Shown here: one piece after another, positions 8,158 to 19,670 of the stretch
Layout: every line of letters starts with the position of its first letter
Numbering within the stretch: position 1 is the first letter of the stretch
Assembly: GCF_008831285.2 (NCBI RefSeq)
Contig: NW_022205020.1
Location: 1-24,092, forward strand
Length of the DNA stretch: 24,092 nt
Reading direction: 5' to 3'
Source of the DNA: Nymphaea colorata
Lineage: Eukaryota > Streptophyta > Magnoliopsida > Nymphaeales > Nymphaeaceae
Notes under the pieces: model-generated
Seen by the model: the letters and a program-made list of their open reading frames with translations, nothing else
The model's database searches: none
Told to the model about the DNA's origin: nothing
Translations under genes and position numbers: made by a program

Positions 8158-9068
8158 TCTCCTTTATATCCATATAAACTTGTGAGTTTTAATTATTTAA
8201 ATCATTGATCAATGATGTAATAACATGTGAAACACATTAGGTTAACTTTAAGACACCAAATGAATCACTCGAATCACATTCATTTTCATACAAACTTGTG
8301 ATTTCAGTTCACTTAATCAAGCAACATGGATGTAACAATAAGTTAAGCACATTCAATTAAGTATGTGTGATCATTTGAATCACTTAAATCGCACTTGTAT
8401 TGATACGAACTTGTAACTTCAATCTTTTAGATCATGCACTATAGTCGTACCAATACGAGTCAGATTTAAGTGATTCATATGATTATGCATACTTTATTGA
8501 ATGTACTTGACTTATTGTTATATCCATGTTAAATGATTTAGTAGATTGAAATCACAGGCTTGCATGAAAATGAATGAGATTTGAGTGATTCAATTGCTGC
8601 CCTATTGTTAACCTAATTCACTTGTTAAGCACATTCAATTAAATAGCAAGTGAAACACATTAGGTTAACTCTATGACACCAAATGAATCACTTGTTAAGG
8701 ACATCCGTATTAAGAATCATTATAAATGTAACAACTAGTAAAACACATTAGGTAAACCATAAGACACCAAACGAATCACTCGAATCTCATTCATTTTCAT
8801 ACAAACTTGTGGTTTCGATCTACTAAATCATTTAATATAGATGTAACAACAAGTTAAACACATTCAATTAAGCATGCATGATCATATGAATCATTTAAAT
8901 CTCACTTGTATTGGTCCGAACGTGTGATTTCAATCCTTTAGATCATTCACTATAGATGTAACAACAAATTCAACTCATCGGACTAATTGCACGCATTCAA
9001 AGTAATGCATAGATCCCATTTGTATCCATATGAACTTGTGATTTCAATCATTTAAATCATTCATTATA
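8158..9068. repeat. Satellite array, remainder of the interrupted HOR copy
   Basis: Completes the HOR copy that began at 77. Removing the element and one TSD leaves about 2556 bp for this copy, shorter than the regular 3136 bp. It contains the rest of the interrupted C monomer, an A and a B monomer (core-to-core spacing 115 and 115 bp at 8214, 8329 and 8444), the inverted block 8446-8625, then A, B and C monomers up to the boundary at 9069. No gene is visible. Confidence 0.92.
8446..8625 (-). repeat. Inverted A-B satellite block
   Basis: Read on the minus strand this stretch is an A-class followed by a B-class monomer (for example the reverse complement of 'gattgaaatcac' and of 'aaaatgaatgagat'), whereas all surrounding monomers run forward. 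Where it meets forward A-class sequence it forms an imperfect palindrome, 8585-8691, with arms of about 40-45 bases and a spacer of about 22. Equivalent blocks occur at 10674-10819 (truncated), 19049-19228 and 22187-22364. Confidence 0.9.
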
Positions 9069-9480
9069 GATGTAATAACAAGTGAAATACACTAGATTAA
9101 CTGTAAGGGACCAACTTAATGACCTGACTCTCATTCATTTCCAAACGAACTTCTTATTTCAAGCCACTAAGTCATTCTATACGTATGTAACAAATGGCTA
9201 CACACACTCAATTAAATATATTGATCAAATATATGTAATAACAAGTGAAAATGAATCATTTAATCTCTCAATTAAATATATGTGATCAAATATATGTAAT
9301 AACAAGTGAAACATATTAGGTTACCTACGAGACACCAAATGAATCACTCAAATCTCATTCACTTCCATACAAACGTATGATTTCAATATACTAAATCATT
9401 TAATATAGACGTAACAACAAGTTAAGCATATTCAATTAAGTATGCGTGATCAAATGAATCACTTAAATCTCACTCGTATT

Positions 9481-9524
9481 GAGACGAGTGATTTAGTGTG
9501 CGTATAGATACAAATGAATGAGAT
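9481..9524 (-). repeat. Short scrambled inverted segment within a B monomer
   Basis: After 'cactcgtatt' the sequence turns into GAGACGAGTGATTTAGTG..., whose reverse complement resembles pieces of forward monomers (TAAATCACTCGT, ATCTCATTCATTT). The left edge makes a small stem, CTCGT/ACGAG. The same 44-base structure recurs at about 11578, 14319, 20081 and 23219, once per HOR copy, but is missing from the copy starting at 16204 (deleted near 16950). Confidence 0.65.
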
Positions 9525-10673
9525 GTAACAACATGTTCAACTTGTTGAACAAACTACAAGGGATCAAACTAAACTAATCTATAGGTCTCCTTTACATCCA
9601 TATAAACTTGTGAGTTTTTATCGTTTAAATCGTTGATCATAGATGTCATAACGAGTGAAACACATTAGGTTAATTATAAGACACCAAATGAATCACTCAA
9701 ATCTCATTTATTTTCACACAAACTTGTGATTTGAATTCACTTAATATAGCAATATGGATGTAACAACAAGTTAAGCACATTCAATTAAGTATGTGTGATC
9801 ATTTCAATCACTTAAATCGCACTTGTATTGATACGAACTTGTGATTTCAATCATTTAGATCGTGCACTATAGTTGGAACAATAAATTCAACTCATCGGAC
9901 TTACTACACGCGTTTGTATCCACATGAACATTATAGTGACTTGACTCTCATTCATTTGCAAACGGACTTCTTTTTTCAAGCCACTAAGTCATTCTATACG
10001 TATGTAACAAATGGTTACGCACATTCAATTAAATATAAGTTATCAAATGTATGTAAGAACAAGTAAAAATGAATCACATAATCTCTCGATTAAACATAAG
10101 TGATCAAATGTATGCAATAACAAGTGAAACACATTAAGTTACCTGTGAGACACCAAATGAATCACTCTAATCCCATTCATTTTCATATAAACCTATGATT
10201 TGAATTTACTAAATTATTTAATATAAACATAACAACAAGTTAAGTACATTTAATTAAATATACCTGATCAATTGAATCACTTAAATCTCACTCGTATTGA
10301 TGTGAACTTGTGCATCGATCACTATAGATGTAACAACATGTTCAACTTATCGTACAAACTAGAAAGGATCAAACTAATGCATAGGTCTACTTTATATCCA
10401 TATAACCTTGTGAGTTTTAATTATTAAAATCATTGATCATGGATGTAATAACATGTGAAACACGTTAGGTTAACTATAAGACACCAAATGAATCACTCGA
10501 ATCACATTCTTTTTCATACAAACTTGTGATTTCAGTACCCTTAATCAGGCAACATGGATGTAACAATAAGTTAAGCACATTCAATTAAGTATGTGTGATC
10601 ATTTGAATCACTTAAATTGCACTTGTATTGATACGAACTTGTAATTTCAATCCTTCAGATCGTGCACTATAGT

Positions 10674-10819
10674 CGTACCAATACGAGTCAGATTTAAGTG
10701 ATTCATATGATCACGCATACTTTATTGAATGTACTTGAGTTATTGTTATATCCATGTTAAATGATTTAGTAGATTGAAATCACAGGCTTGCATGAAAATG
10801 AATGGGATTAGAGTGATTA
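10674..10819 (-). repeat. Inverted satellite block, truncated copy
   Basis: Same inverted B and A sequence as 8446-8625, but the distal part is deleted: after 'gggattagagtgatt' the array jumps directly to forward 'ataaatgtaacaactag'. The palindrome present in the complete copies is therefore lost here. Confidence 0.88.
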
Positions 10820-11165
10820 TAAATGTAACAACTAGTGAAACACATTAGGTAAACCATAAGAAACCAAATGAATCACTCGAATCTCATTCATTTTCATACA
10901 AACTTGTGATTTCGATCTACTAAATCATTTAATATAGATGTAACAACAAGTTAAACACATTCAATTAAGCATGCACGATCATATGAATCATTTAAATCTC
11001 ACTTGTATTGGTACGAATGCGTGATTTCAATCCTTTAGATCGTTCACTATAGATGTAACAACAAATTCAACTCATCAGACTAACTACACGCATTCAAAGT
11101 AATGCATAGATCCCATTTGTATCCATATGAACTTGCGATTTCAATCATTTAAATCATTCATTATA

Positions 11166-13906
11166 GATGTAATAAGAAGTGAAATACACTAGATTAACTG
11201 TAAGGGACCAACTTAATGACCTAACTCTCATTCATTTCCAAATGAACTTCTTATTTGAAGCCACTAAGTCATTGTATACGTATGTAACAAATGGCTACGC
11301 ACACTCAATTAAATATATTGATCAAATATATGTAATAACAAGTGAAAATGAATTATTTAATCTCTCAATTGAATATATGTGATCAAATATATGTAATAAC
11401 AAGTGAAACATTTTAGGTTACCTACTAGACACCAAATGAATCACTTAAATCTCATTCATTTCCATACAAACCTATGATTCCAATATACTAAATCATTTAA
11501 TATAGACGTAACAACAAGTTAAGCACATTCAATTAAGAATGCGTGATCAAATGAATCACCTATATTTCACTCGTATTGAGACGAGTGATTTAGTGTGCGT
11601 ATAGATACAAATGAATGAGATGTAACAACATGTTCAACTTATTGATCAAACTACAAGGGATCAAACTAAACTAATCCAAAGGTCTCCTTTACATCCATAT
11701 AAACTTGTGAGTTTTTATCGTTTAAATCGTTGATCCTAGATGTCATAACGAGTGAAACACATTATGTTAATTATAAGACACCAAATGAATCACTCAAATC
11801 TCATTTATTTTCACAGAAACTTGTGATTTGAATTCACTTAATCTAGCAATATGGATGTAACAAGTTAAGCACATTCAATTAAGTATGTATGATCATTTGA
11901 ATCACTTAAATCGCACTTGTATTGATACGAACTTGTGATTTCAATCATTTAGATCGTGCACTATAGTTGTAACAATAAATTCAACTCATCGCGTTTGTAT
12001 CCACATGAACATGTGATTTCAATCATTTAAATCATTCATTATATATGTATTCCAAACGAACTTCTGGTATCCAAGCCACTAGGTCATTCTATACATAAGT
12101 AAGAAATGGTCACGCACATTCAATTAAATACAAGTGCTCAATTATATGTAATAACAAGTGAAAATGAATCACTTAATCTCTCAATTAAATATAAGTGATC
12201 AAATATATGTAATAACAAGTGAAACACATTAGGTTACTTACAAGACACCAAATGAATCACTCCAATATCATTCATTTTCATACAAACCTATGATTTTAAT
12301 CTACTAAATCATTTGATATAGACGTAACAACAAGTTAAGCACATTCAATTACGTATGCGTGATAAAATGAATCACTTAAATCCCACTCGTATTGATATGA
12401 ACTTGTGATTTCAATTCCTTACATCGATCACCATAGATGTAAGAACTAGTTCAACTTATTGAACTAACTACAAGGGATCAAACTAATGCATAGGTCTCCT
12501 TTATATCCACACAAACTTGTAAGTTTTAAACATTTAAATCATTGATCAAAGATGTAATAACAAGTGAAACACAATAGGTTAACTACAAGACACCAAATGA
12601 ATCACTCGAATCTCATTCATTTTTGCATAAAATTGTGATTTCAATCTAGTAAATCATTTATTATAGACGAAAGAAGAAGTTAAACACAATTAATTAAGTA
12701 TGCATGATTATATGAATCACTTAAATCTCACTTGTATTCGTACGAACATGTGATTTCAATCCGTTAGAACGTTCCCTATAGATGTAACAACAAATTCAAC
12801 TCATCGGACTAACAACACGTGTACAAATATAGTGACTTCAACCATTTGTATCCATATAAACTTGTGATTTCAACAATTTAAATGATTCATTGTAGATGTA
12901 ATAACAAGTGAAATACATTAGATTAACTATAAGGGACCAATATGATGACTTGACTCTCATTCATTTCCAAACGGACTTCTTTTTTCAAGCCACTAAGTCA
13001 TTCTATACGTATGTAACAAATGGTTACGAAAATTCAATTAAATATTAGTTATCAAATGTATATAATAACAAGTAAAAATGAATCACATAATCTCTCGATT
13101 AAACAAAAGTGATCAAATGTATGTAATAACAAGTGAAACACATTAATTTACCTGTAAGACACCAAATGAATCACTCGAATCCCATCCATTTCCATATAAA
13201 CCTATAATTTGAATTTACTAAATCATTTAATATAAACGTAACAACAAGTTAAGTACATTCAATTAAATATGCGTGATCAATTGAATCACTTAAATCCCAC
13301 TCGTATTGATGTGAACTTGTGCATCGATCACTATAGATGTAACAACATGTTATACTTATCGTACAAACTAGAAAGGATCAAACTAATTCATAGGTCTCCT
13401 TTATATCCATATAAACTTGTGAGTTTTAATTATTTAAATCATTGATCATGGATGTAATAACATGTGAAACACGTTAGGTTAACTATAAGACACCAAATGA
13501 ATCACTCAAATCACATTCATTTTCATACAAACTTGTGATTTCAGTTCACTTAAGACATTATAAATGTAACAACTAGTGAAACACATTAGGTAAACCATAA
13601 GACACCAAATGAATCACTCGAATCTCATTCATTTTCATACAAACTTGTGATTTCAATCTACTAAATTATTTAATATAGATGTAACAACAAGTTAAACACA
13701 TTCAATTAAGCATGCATGATCTTATAAATCATTTAAATCTCACTTGTATTGGTACGAACGCGTGATTTCAATCCTTTAGATCATTCACTATAGATGTAAC
13801 AACAAATTCAACTCATCGGACTAATTACACGCATTCAAAGTAATGCATAGATCCCATTTGTATCCATATAAACTTGCAATTTCAATCATTTAAATAATTC
13901 ATTATA
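11166..13906. repeat. Satellite HOR copy, 2741 bp (inverted block deleted)
   Basis: Forward monomers throughout, in the same class order as the regular copy. The difference from 3136 bp is 395 bp. This matches a single deletion near 13555, where 'cagttcacttaa' joins 'gacattataaatg', removing the whole inverted block and its flanks. An uninterrupted equivalent of the retrotransposon insertion monomer is present near 13360-13400 (reading 'aattcataggtctcc'). No gene is visible. Confidence 0.9.
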
Positions 13907-16203
13907 GATGTAATAACAAGTGAAATACACTAGATTAACTGTAAGGGACCAATTTAATGACCTGACTCTCATTCATTTCCAAACGAACTTCTTATTTCAA
14001 GCCACTAATTCATTCTATACGTATGTAACAAATGGCTACGCACACTCAATTAAATATATTGATCAAATATATGTAATAACAAGTGAAAATGAATCATTTA
14101 ATCTCTCAATTAAATATATGTGATCAAATATATGTAATAACAAGTGAAACATATTAGGTTACCTGCAAGACACGAAATGAATCACTCAAATCTCATTCAT
14201 TTCCATACTAACCTATGATTTCAATATACTAAATCATTTAATATAGATGTAACAACAAGTTAAGCACTTTCAATTACGTATGTGTGATAAAATGAATCAG
14301 TTAAATCCCACTCGTATTGAGACGAGTGATTTAGTGTGCGTATGGATACAAATGAAACTTGTGATTTGAATTCACTTAATCTAGCAATATGGATGTAATG
14401 ACAAGTTAAGCACATTCAATTAAATACAAGTGATCAATTATATGTAATAACAAGTGAAAATGAATCACTTAATCTCTCAATTAAATATAAGTGATCAAAT
14501 ATATGTAATAACAAGTGAAACACATTAGGTTTCTTACAAGACACCAAATGAATGACTTCAATATCATTCATTTTCATACAAACCTATGATTTTAATCTAC
14601 TAAATCATTTAATATAGATGTAACAACAAGTTAAGCACATTCAATTACGTATGTTGTGATAAAATGAATCACTTAAATCCCACTCGTATTTATACGAACT
14701 TGTGATTTCAATTCCTTACATCGATCACCATAGATGTAAGAACTAGTTCAACTTATTGAACTAACTACAAGGGATCAAACTAATGCATAGGTCTCCTTTA
14801 TATCCACACAAACTTGTAAGTTTTAAACATTTAAATCATTGATCAAAGATGTAATAACAAGTGAAACACAATAGGTTAACTACAAGACACCAAATGAATC
14901 ACTCGAATCTCATTTATTTTCGCACAAACTTGTGATTTCAATTTACTAAATCATTCATTATTGACGTCACAACAAGTTAAACACATTTAATTAAGTATGC
15001 ATGATTATATGAATCACTTAAATCTCACTTGTATTTGTACGAACATGTGATTTCAATCCTTTAGAACGTTCCCTATAGATGTAACAACAAATTCAACTCA
15101 TCGGACTAACTACACGTGTACAAATATAGTGACTTCAACCATTTGTATCCATATAAACTTGTGATTTCAACCATTTAAATCATTCATTATAGATGTAATA
15201 ACAAGTGAAATACATTAGTTTAACTATAAGGGACCAATATAATGACTTGACTCTCATTCATTTTCAAACGGACTTCTTTTTTCAAGCCACTAAGTCATTC
15301 TATACCTATGTAACAAATGGTTACACACATTTAATTAAATATAAGTTATCAAATGTATGTAAGAACAAGTAAAAATGAATCACATAATCTCTCGATTAAA
15401 CATAAGTGATCAAATGTATGTAATAACAAGTGAAACACATTAAGTTACCTGTAAGACACCAAATGAATCACTCGAATCCCATCCAATTTCATATAAACCT
15501 ATAATTTGAATTTACTAAATCATTTAATATAAACGTAACAACAAGTTAAGTACATTCAATTAAATATGCGTGATCAATTGAATCACTTAAATCCCACTCG
15601 TATTGATGTGAACTTGTGCATCGATCACTATAGATGTAATAACATGTTCAACTTATCGTACAAACTAGAAAGGATCAAACTAATTCATAGGTCTCCTTTA
15701 TATCCATATAAACTTGTGAGTTTTAATTATTTAAATCATCGATCATGGATGTAATAACATGTGAAAGACGTTAGGTTAACTATAAGACACCAAATGAATC
15801 ACTCTAATCACATTCATTTTCATACAAACTTGTGATTTCAGTTCACTTAAGACATTATAAATGCAACAACTAGTGAAACACGTTAGGTAAACCATAAGAC
15901 ACCAAATGAATCACTCAAATCTCATTCATTTTCATACAAACTTGTGATTTCAATCTACTAAATCATTTAATATATATGTAATAACAAGTTAAACACATTC
16001 AATTAAGCATGCATGATCATATGAATCATTTAAATCTCACTTGTATTGGTACGAACGCGTGATTTCAATCCTTTAGATCGTTCACTATAGATGTAACAAC
16101 AAATTCAACTCATCGGACTAATTACACGCATTCAAAGTAATGCATAGATCCGATTTGTATCCATATGAACTTGCGATTTCAATCATTTAAATCATTCATT
16201 ATA
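13907..16203. repeat. Satellite HOR copy, 2297 bp (two or more deletions)
   Basis: Carries the same inverted-block deletion junction as the previous copy (near 15850: 'cagttcacttaagacattataaatg'). It also has junctions near 14357 ('acaaatgaa' joined to 'acttgtgatttg') and near 14420 ('cacattcaatt' joined to 'aaatacaagtg'). Together these account for the ~840 bp missing relative to 3136 bp. No gene is visible. Confidence 0.9.
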
Positions 16204-16445
16204 GATGTAATAACAAGTGAAATGCACTAGATTAACTGTAAGGGACCAACTTAATGACCTGACTCTCATTCATTTCCAAACGAACTTCTCATTTCAAGCC
16301 ACTAATTCATTCTATACGTATGTAACAAATGGCTACGCACACTCAATTAAATATATTGATCAAATATATGTAATAACAAGTGAAAATGAATCATTTAATC
16401 TCTCAATTAAATATATGTGATCAAATATATGTAATAACAAGTGAA

Positions 16446-16905
16446 ACATATTAGGTTACCTACAAGACACCAAATGAATCACTCAAATCTCATTCATTTC
16501 CATACAAACCTATGATTTCAATATAGTAAATCATTTAATATAGACGTAACAGCAAGTTAAGCACATTCAATTACGTATGTTTGATAAAATGAATCACTTA
16601 AATCCCACTCGTATTGATACGAACTTGTGATTTCAATTCCTTACATCGATCACCATAGACGTAAGAATTAGTTCAACTTATTGAACTAACTACAAGGGAT
16701 CACACTAATGCATAGGTCTCCTTTATATCCACACAAACTTGTAAGTTTTAATCATTTAAATCATTCATCAAAGATGTAATAACAAGTGAAACATATTAGG
16801 TTACCTACAAGACACCAAATGAATCACTCAAATCTCATTCATTTCCATACAAACCTATGATTTCAATATACTAAATCATTTAATATAGACGTAACAACAA
16901 GTTAA
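16446..16905. repeat. 345-bp (three-monomer) internal duplication
   Basis: Two near-identical A-class monomers beginning at 16446 and 16791 bracket one B and one C monomer. Other HOR copies have one A at this position. The spacing is exactly a multiple of the 115-bp monomer, as expected from unequal exchange in register. Confidence 0.75.
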
Positions 16906-19048
16906 ACACATTCAATTAAGTATGCGTGATCAAATGAATCACTTAAATCTCACACATACAAATGAATGAGATGTAACAACATGTTCAACTTATTGAACAA
17001 ACTACAAGGGATCAAACTAAACTAATCCATAGGTCTCCTTTACATCCATATAAACTTGTGAGTTTTTATCGTTTAAATCGTTGATCATAGATGTCATAAC
17101 GAATGAAACACATTAGGTTAATTATAAGACACCAAATACATCACTCAAATCTCATTTATTTTCACACAAACTTGTGATTTGAATTCACTTAATCTAGCAA
17201 TATGGATGTAACAACAAGTTAAGCACATTCAATTGCGTATGTGTGATCATTTGAATCACTTAAATCGCACTTGTATTGATACGAACTTGTGATTTCAATC
17301 ATTTAGATCGTGCATTATAGTTGTAACAATAAATTCAACTCATCGGAAAAACTACACGCGTTTGTATCCACATGAACATGTGATTTCAATCATTTAAATC
17401 ATTCATTATATATGTATTCCAAACGAACTTCTGGTATCAAAGCCACTAGGTCATTCTATACGTAAGTAAGAAATGGTCACGCACATTCAATTAAATACAA
17501 GTGATTAATTATATGTAATAACAAGTGAAAATGAATCACTTAATCTCTCAATTAAATATAAGTGATCAAATATATGTAATAACAAGTGAAACACATTAGG
17601 TTACTTACAAGACACCAAATGAATGACTCCAATATCATTTATTTTCATACAAACCTATGATTTTAATCTACTAAATCATTTAATATAGACGTAACAACAA
17701 GTTAAGCACATTCAATTACGTATGCGTGATAAAATGAATCACTTAAATCCCACTCGTATTGATATGAACTTGTGATTTCAATTCCTTACATCGATCACCA
17801 TAGATGTAAGAACTAGTTCAACTTATTGAACTAACTACAATTGATCAAACTAATGCATAGGTCTCCTTTATATCCACACAAACTTGTAAGTTTTAATCAT
17901 TTAAATCATTGATCAAAGATGTAATAACAAGTGAAACACAATAGGTTAACTACAAGACACCAAATGAATCACTCGAATCTCATTCATTTTTACACAAAAT
18001 TGTGACTTCAATCTACTAAATCATTTATTATAGACGTAACAACAAGTTAAACACATTCAATTAAGTATGCATGATTATATGAATAACTTAAATCTCACTT
18101 GTATTCGTACGAACATGTAATTTCAATCCTTTAGAACGTTCCCTATAGATGTAACAACAAATTCAACACATCGGACTAACTACACGTGTACAAATATAGT
18201 GACTTCAACCATTTGTATCCATATAAACTTGTGATTTCAACCATTTAAATCATTCATTATAGATGTAATAACAAGTGAAATACATTAGATTAACTATAAG
18301 GGACCAATATGATGACTTGACTCTCAATCATTTCCAAACGGACTTCTTTTTCAAGCCACTAAGTCATTCTATATGTATGTAACAAATGGTTATGAACATT
18401 CAATTAAATATTAGTTATCAAATGTATATATGAACAAGTAAAAATGAATCACATAATCTCTCGATTAAACATAAGTGATCAAATGTATGTAATAACAAGT
18501 GAAACACATTAAGTTACCTGTAAGACACCAAATGAATCGCTCGAATCCCATCCAATTTCATATAAACCTATAATTTGAATTTACTAAATCATTTAATATA
18601 AACGTAACAACAAGTTAAGTACATTCAATTAAATATGCGTGATCAATTGAATCACTTAAATCCCACTCGTATTGATGTGAACTTGTACATCGATCACTAT
18701 AGATGTAACAACATGTTCAACTTATCGTACAAACTAGAAAAGATCAAACTAATTCATAGGTCTCCTTTATATCAATATAAACTTGTGAGTTTTAATTATT
18801 TAAATCATTGATCATGGATGTAATAACATGTGAAACACATTAGGTTAACTATAAGATACCAAATGAATCACTCGAATCACATTCATTTTCTTACAAACTT
18901 GTGATTTCAGTTCACTTAATCAAGCAACATGGATGTAACAATAAGTTAAGCACATTCAATTAAGTATGTGTGATCAATTGAATCACTTAAATCACACTTG
19001 TATTGATACGAACTTGTAATTTCAATCATTTAGATCGTGCACTATAGT

Positions 19049-19228
19049 CGTACCAATACAAGTCATATTTAAGTGATTCATATGATCACACATACTTTAT
19101 TGAATGTACTTGACTTATTATTATATCCATGTTAAATGATTTAGTAGATTGAAATCACATGCTTGCATGAAAATGAATGAGATTTGAGTGATTCATTTGG
19201 TGTCCTATCGTTAACCTAATTCACTTGT
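19049..19228 (-). repeat. Inverted A-B satellite block
   Basis: Complete copy of the inverted block, starting 'cgtaccaatac' and ending 'ttcacttgt'. It forms an imperfect palindrome with the forward A-class sequence that follows (19188-19294). Confidence 0.9.
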
Positions 19229-19670
19229 TAAGCACATTCAATTAAATTACAAGTGAAACACATTAGGTTAACTATATAATACCAAATGAATCACTTGGTA
19301 AGGACGTCCGTATTAAGAATCATTATAAATGTAACCACTAGTGAAACACATTAGGTAAACCATAAGACACCAAATGAATCACTCGAATCTCATTCATTTT
19401 CATACAAACTTGTGATTTCGATCTACTAAATTATTTAATATAGATGTAACAACAAGTTAAACACATTCAATTAAGCATGCATGATCATATGAATCATTTA
19501 AATTCACATGTATTGGTACGAACGCGTGATTTCAATCCTTTAGATCGTTCACTATAGATGTAACAACAAATTCAACCCATCGGACTAATTACACGCATTC
19601 AAAGTAATGTGTAGATCCCATTTGTATCCATATGAACTTACGATTTCAATCATTTAAATCATTCATTATA

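Larger units (their letters stand above)
9069..11165. repeat. Satellite HOR copy, 2097 bp (deleted form)
   Basis: Starts with D- and E-class monomers, then A, B and C classes. About 1.04 kb shorter than the 3136-bp copy. One deletion junction is near 9928-9935, where a C monomer ('cacatgaac') jumps into D-class sequence ('attatagtgacttgac'). A second, near 10815-10820, truncates the inverted block. The E-class unit (9184-9292) consists of two short pieces of 48 and 61 bp instead of one full monomer. No gene is visible. Confidence 0.9.
16204..19670. repeat. Satellite HOR copy, 3467 bp (extra monomer trimer)
   Basis: The longest copy, 331 bp over the regular length. The excess is explained mainly by an additional B-C-A block: the A-class motif 'acatattaggttacctac' occurs at 16446 and again at 16791, 345 bp apart, which is three 115-bp monomers. 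It retains a complete inverted block (19049-19228) and lacks the short scrambled inverted segment (junction near 16950). No gene is visible. Confidence 0.9.

Noticed and set aside
9082-9285. A 67-codon open frame recurring at 9082, 11179, 13920, 16217, 19684 (longer, shifted) and 22820
   Set aside because: It recurs only because it sits in the D-E part of each HOR copy. It begins at GTG, one copy is frame-shifted, it has no recognisable domain, and its changes show no obvious bias to silent sites.
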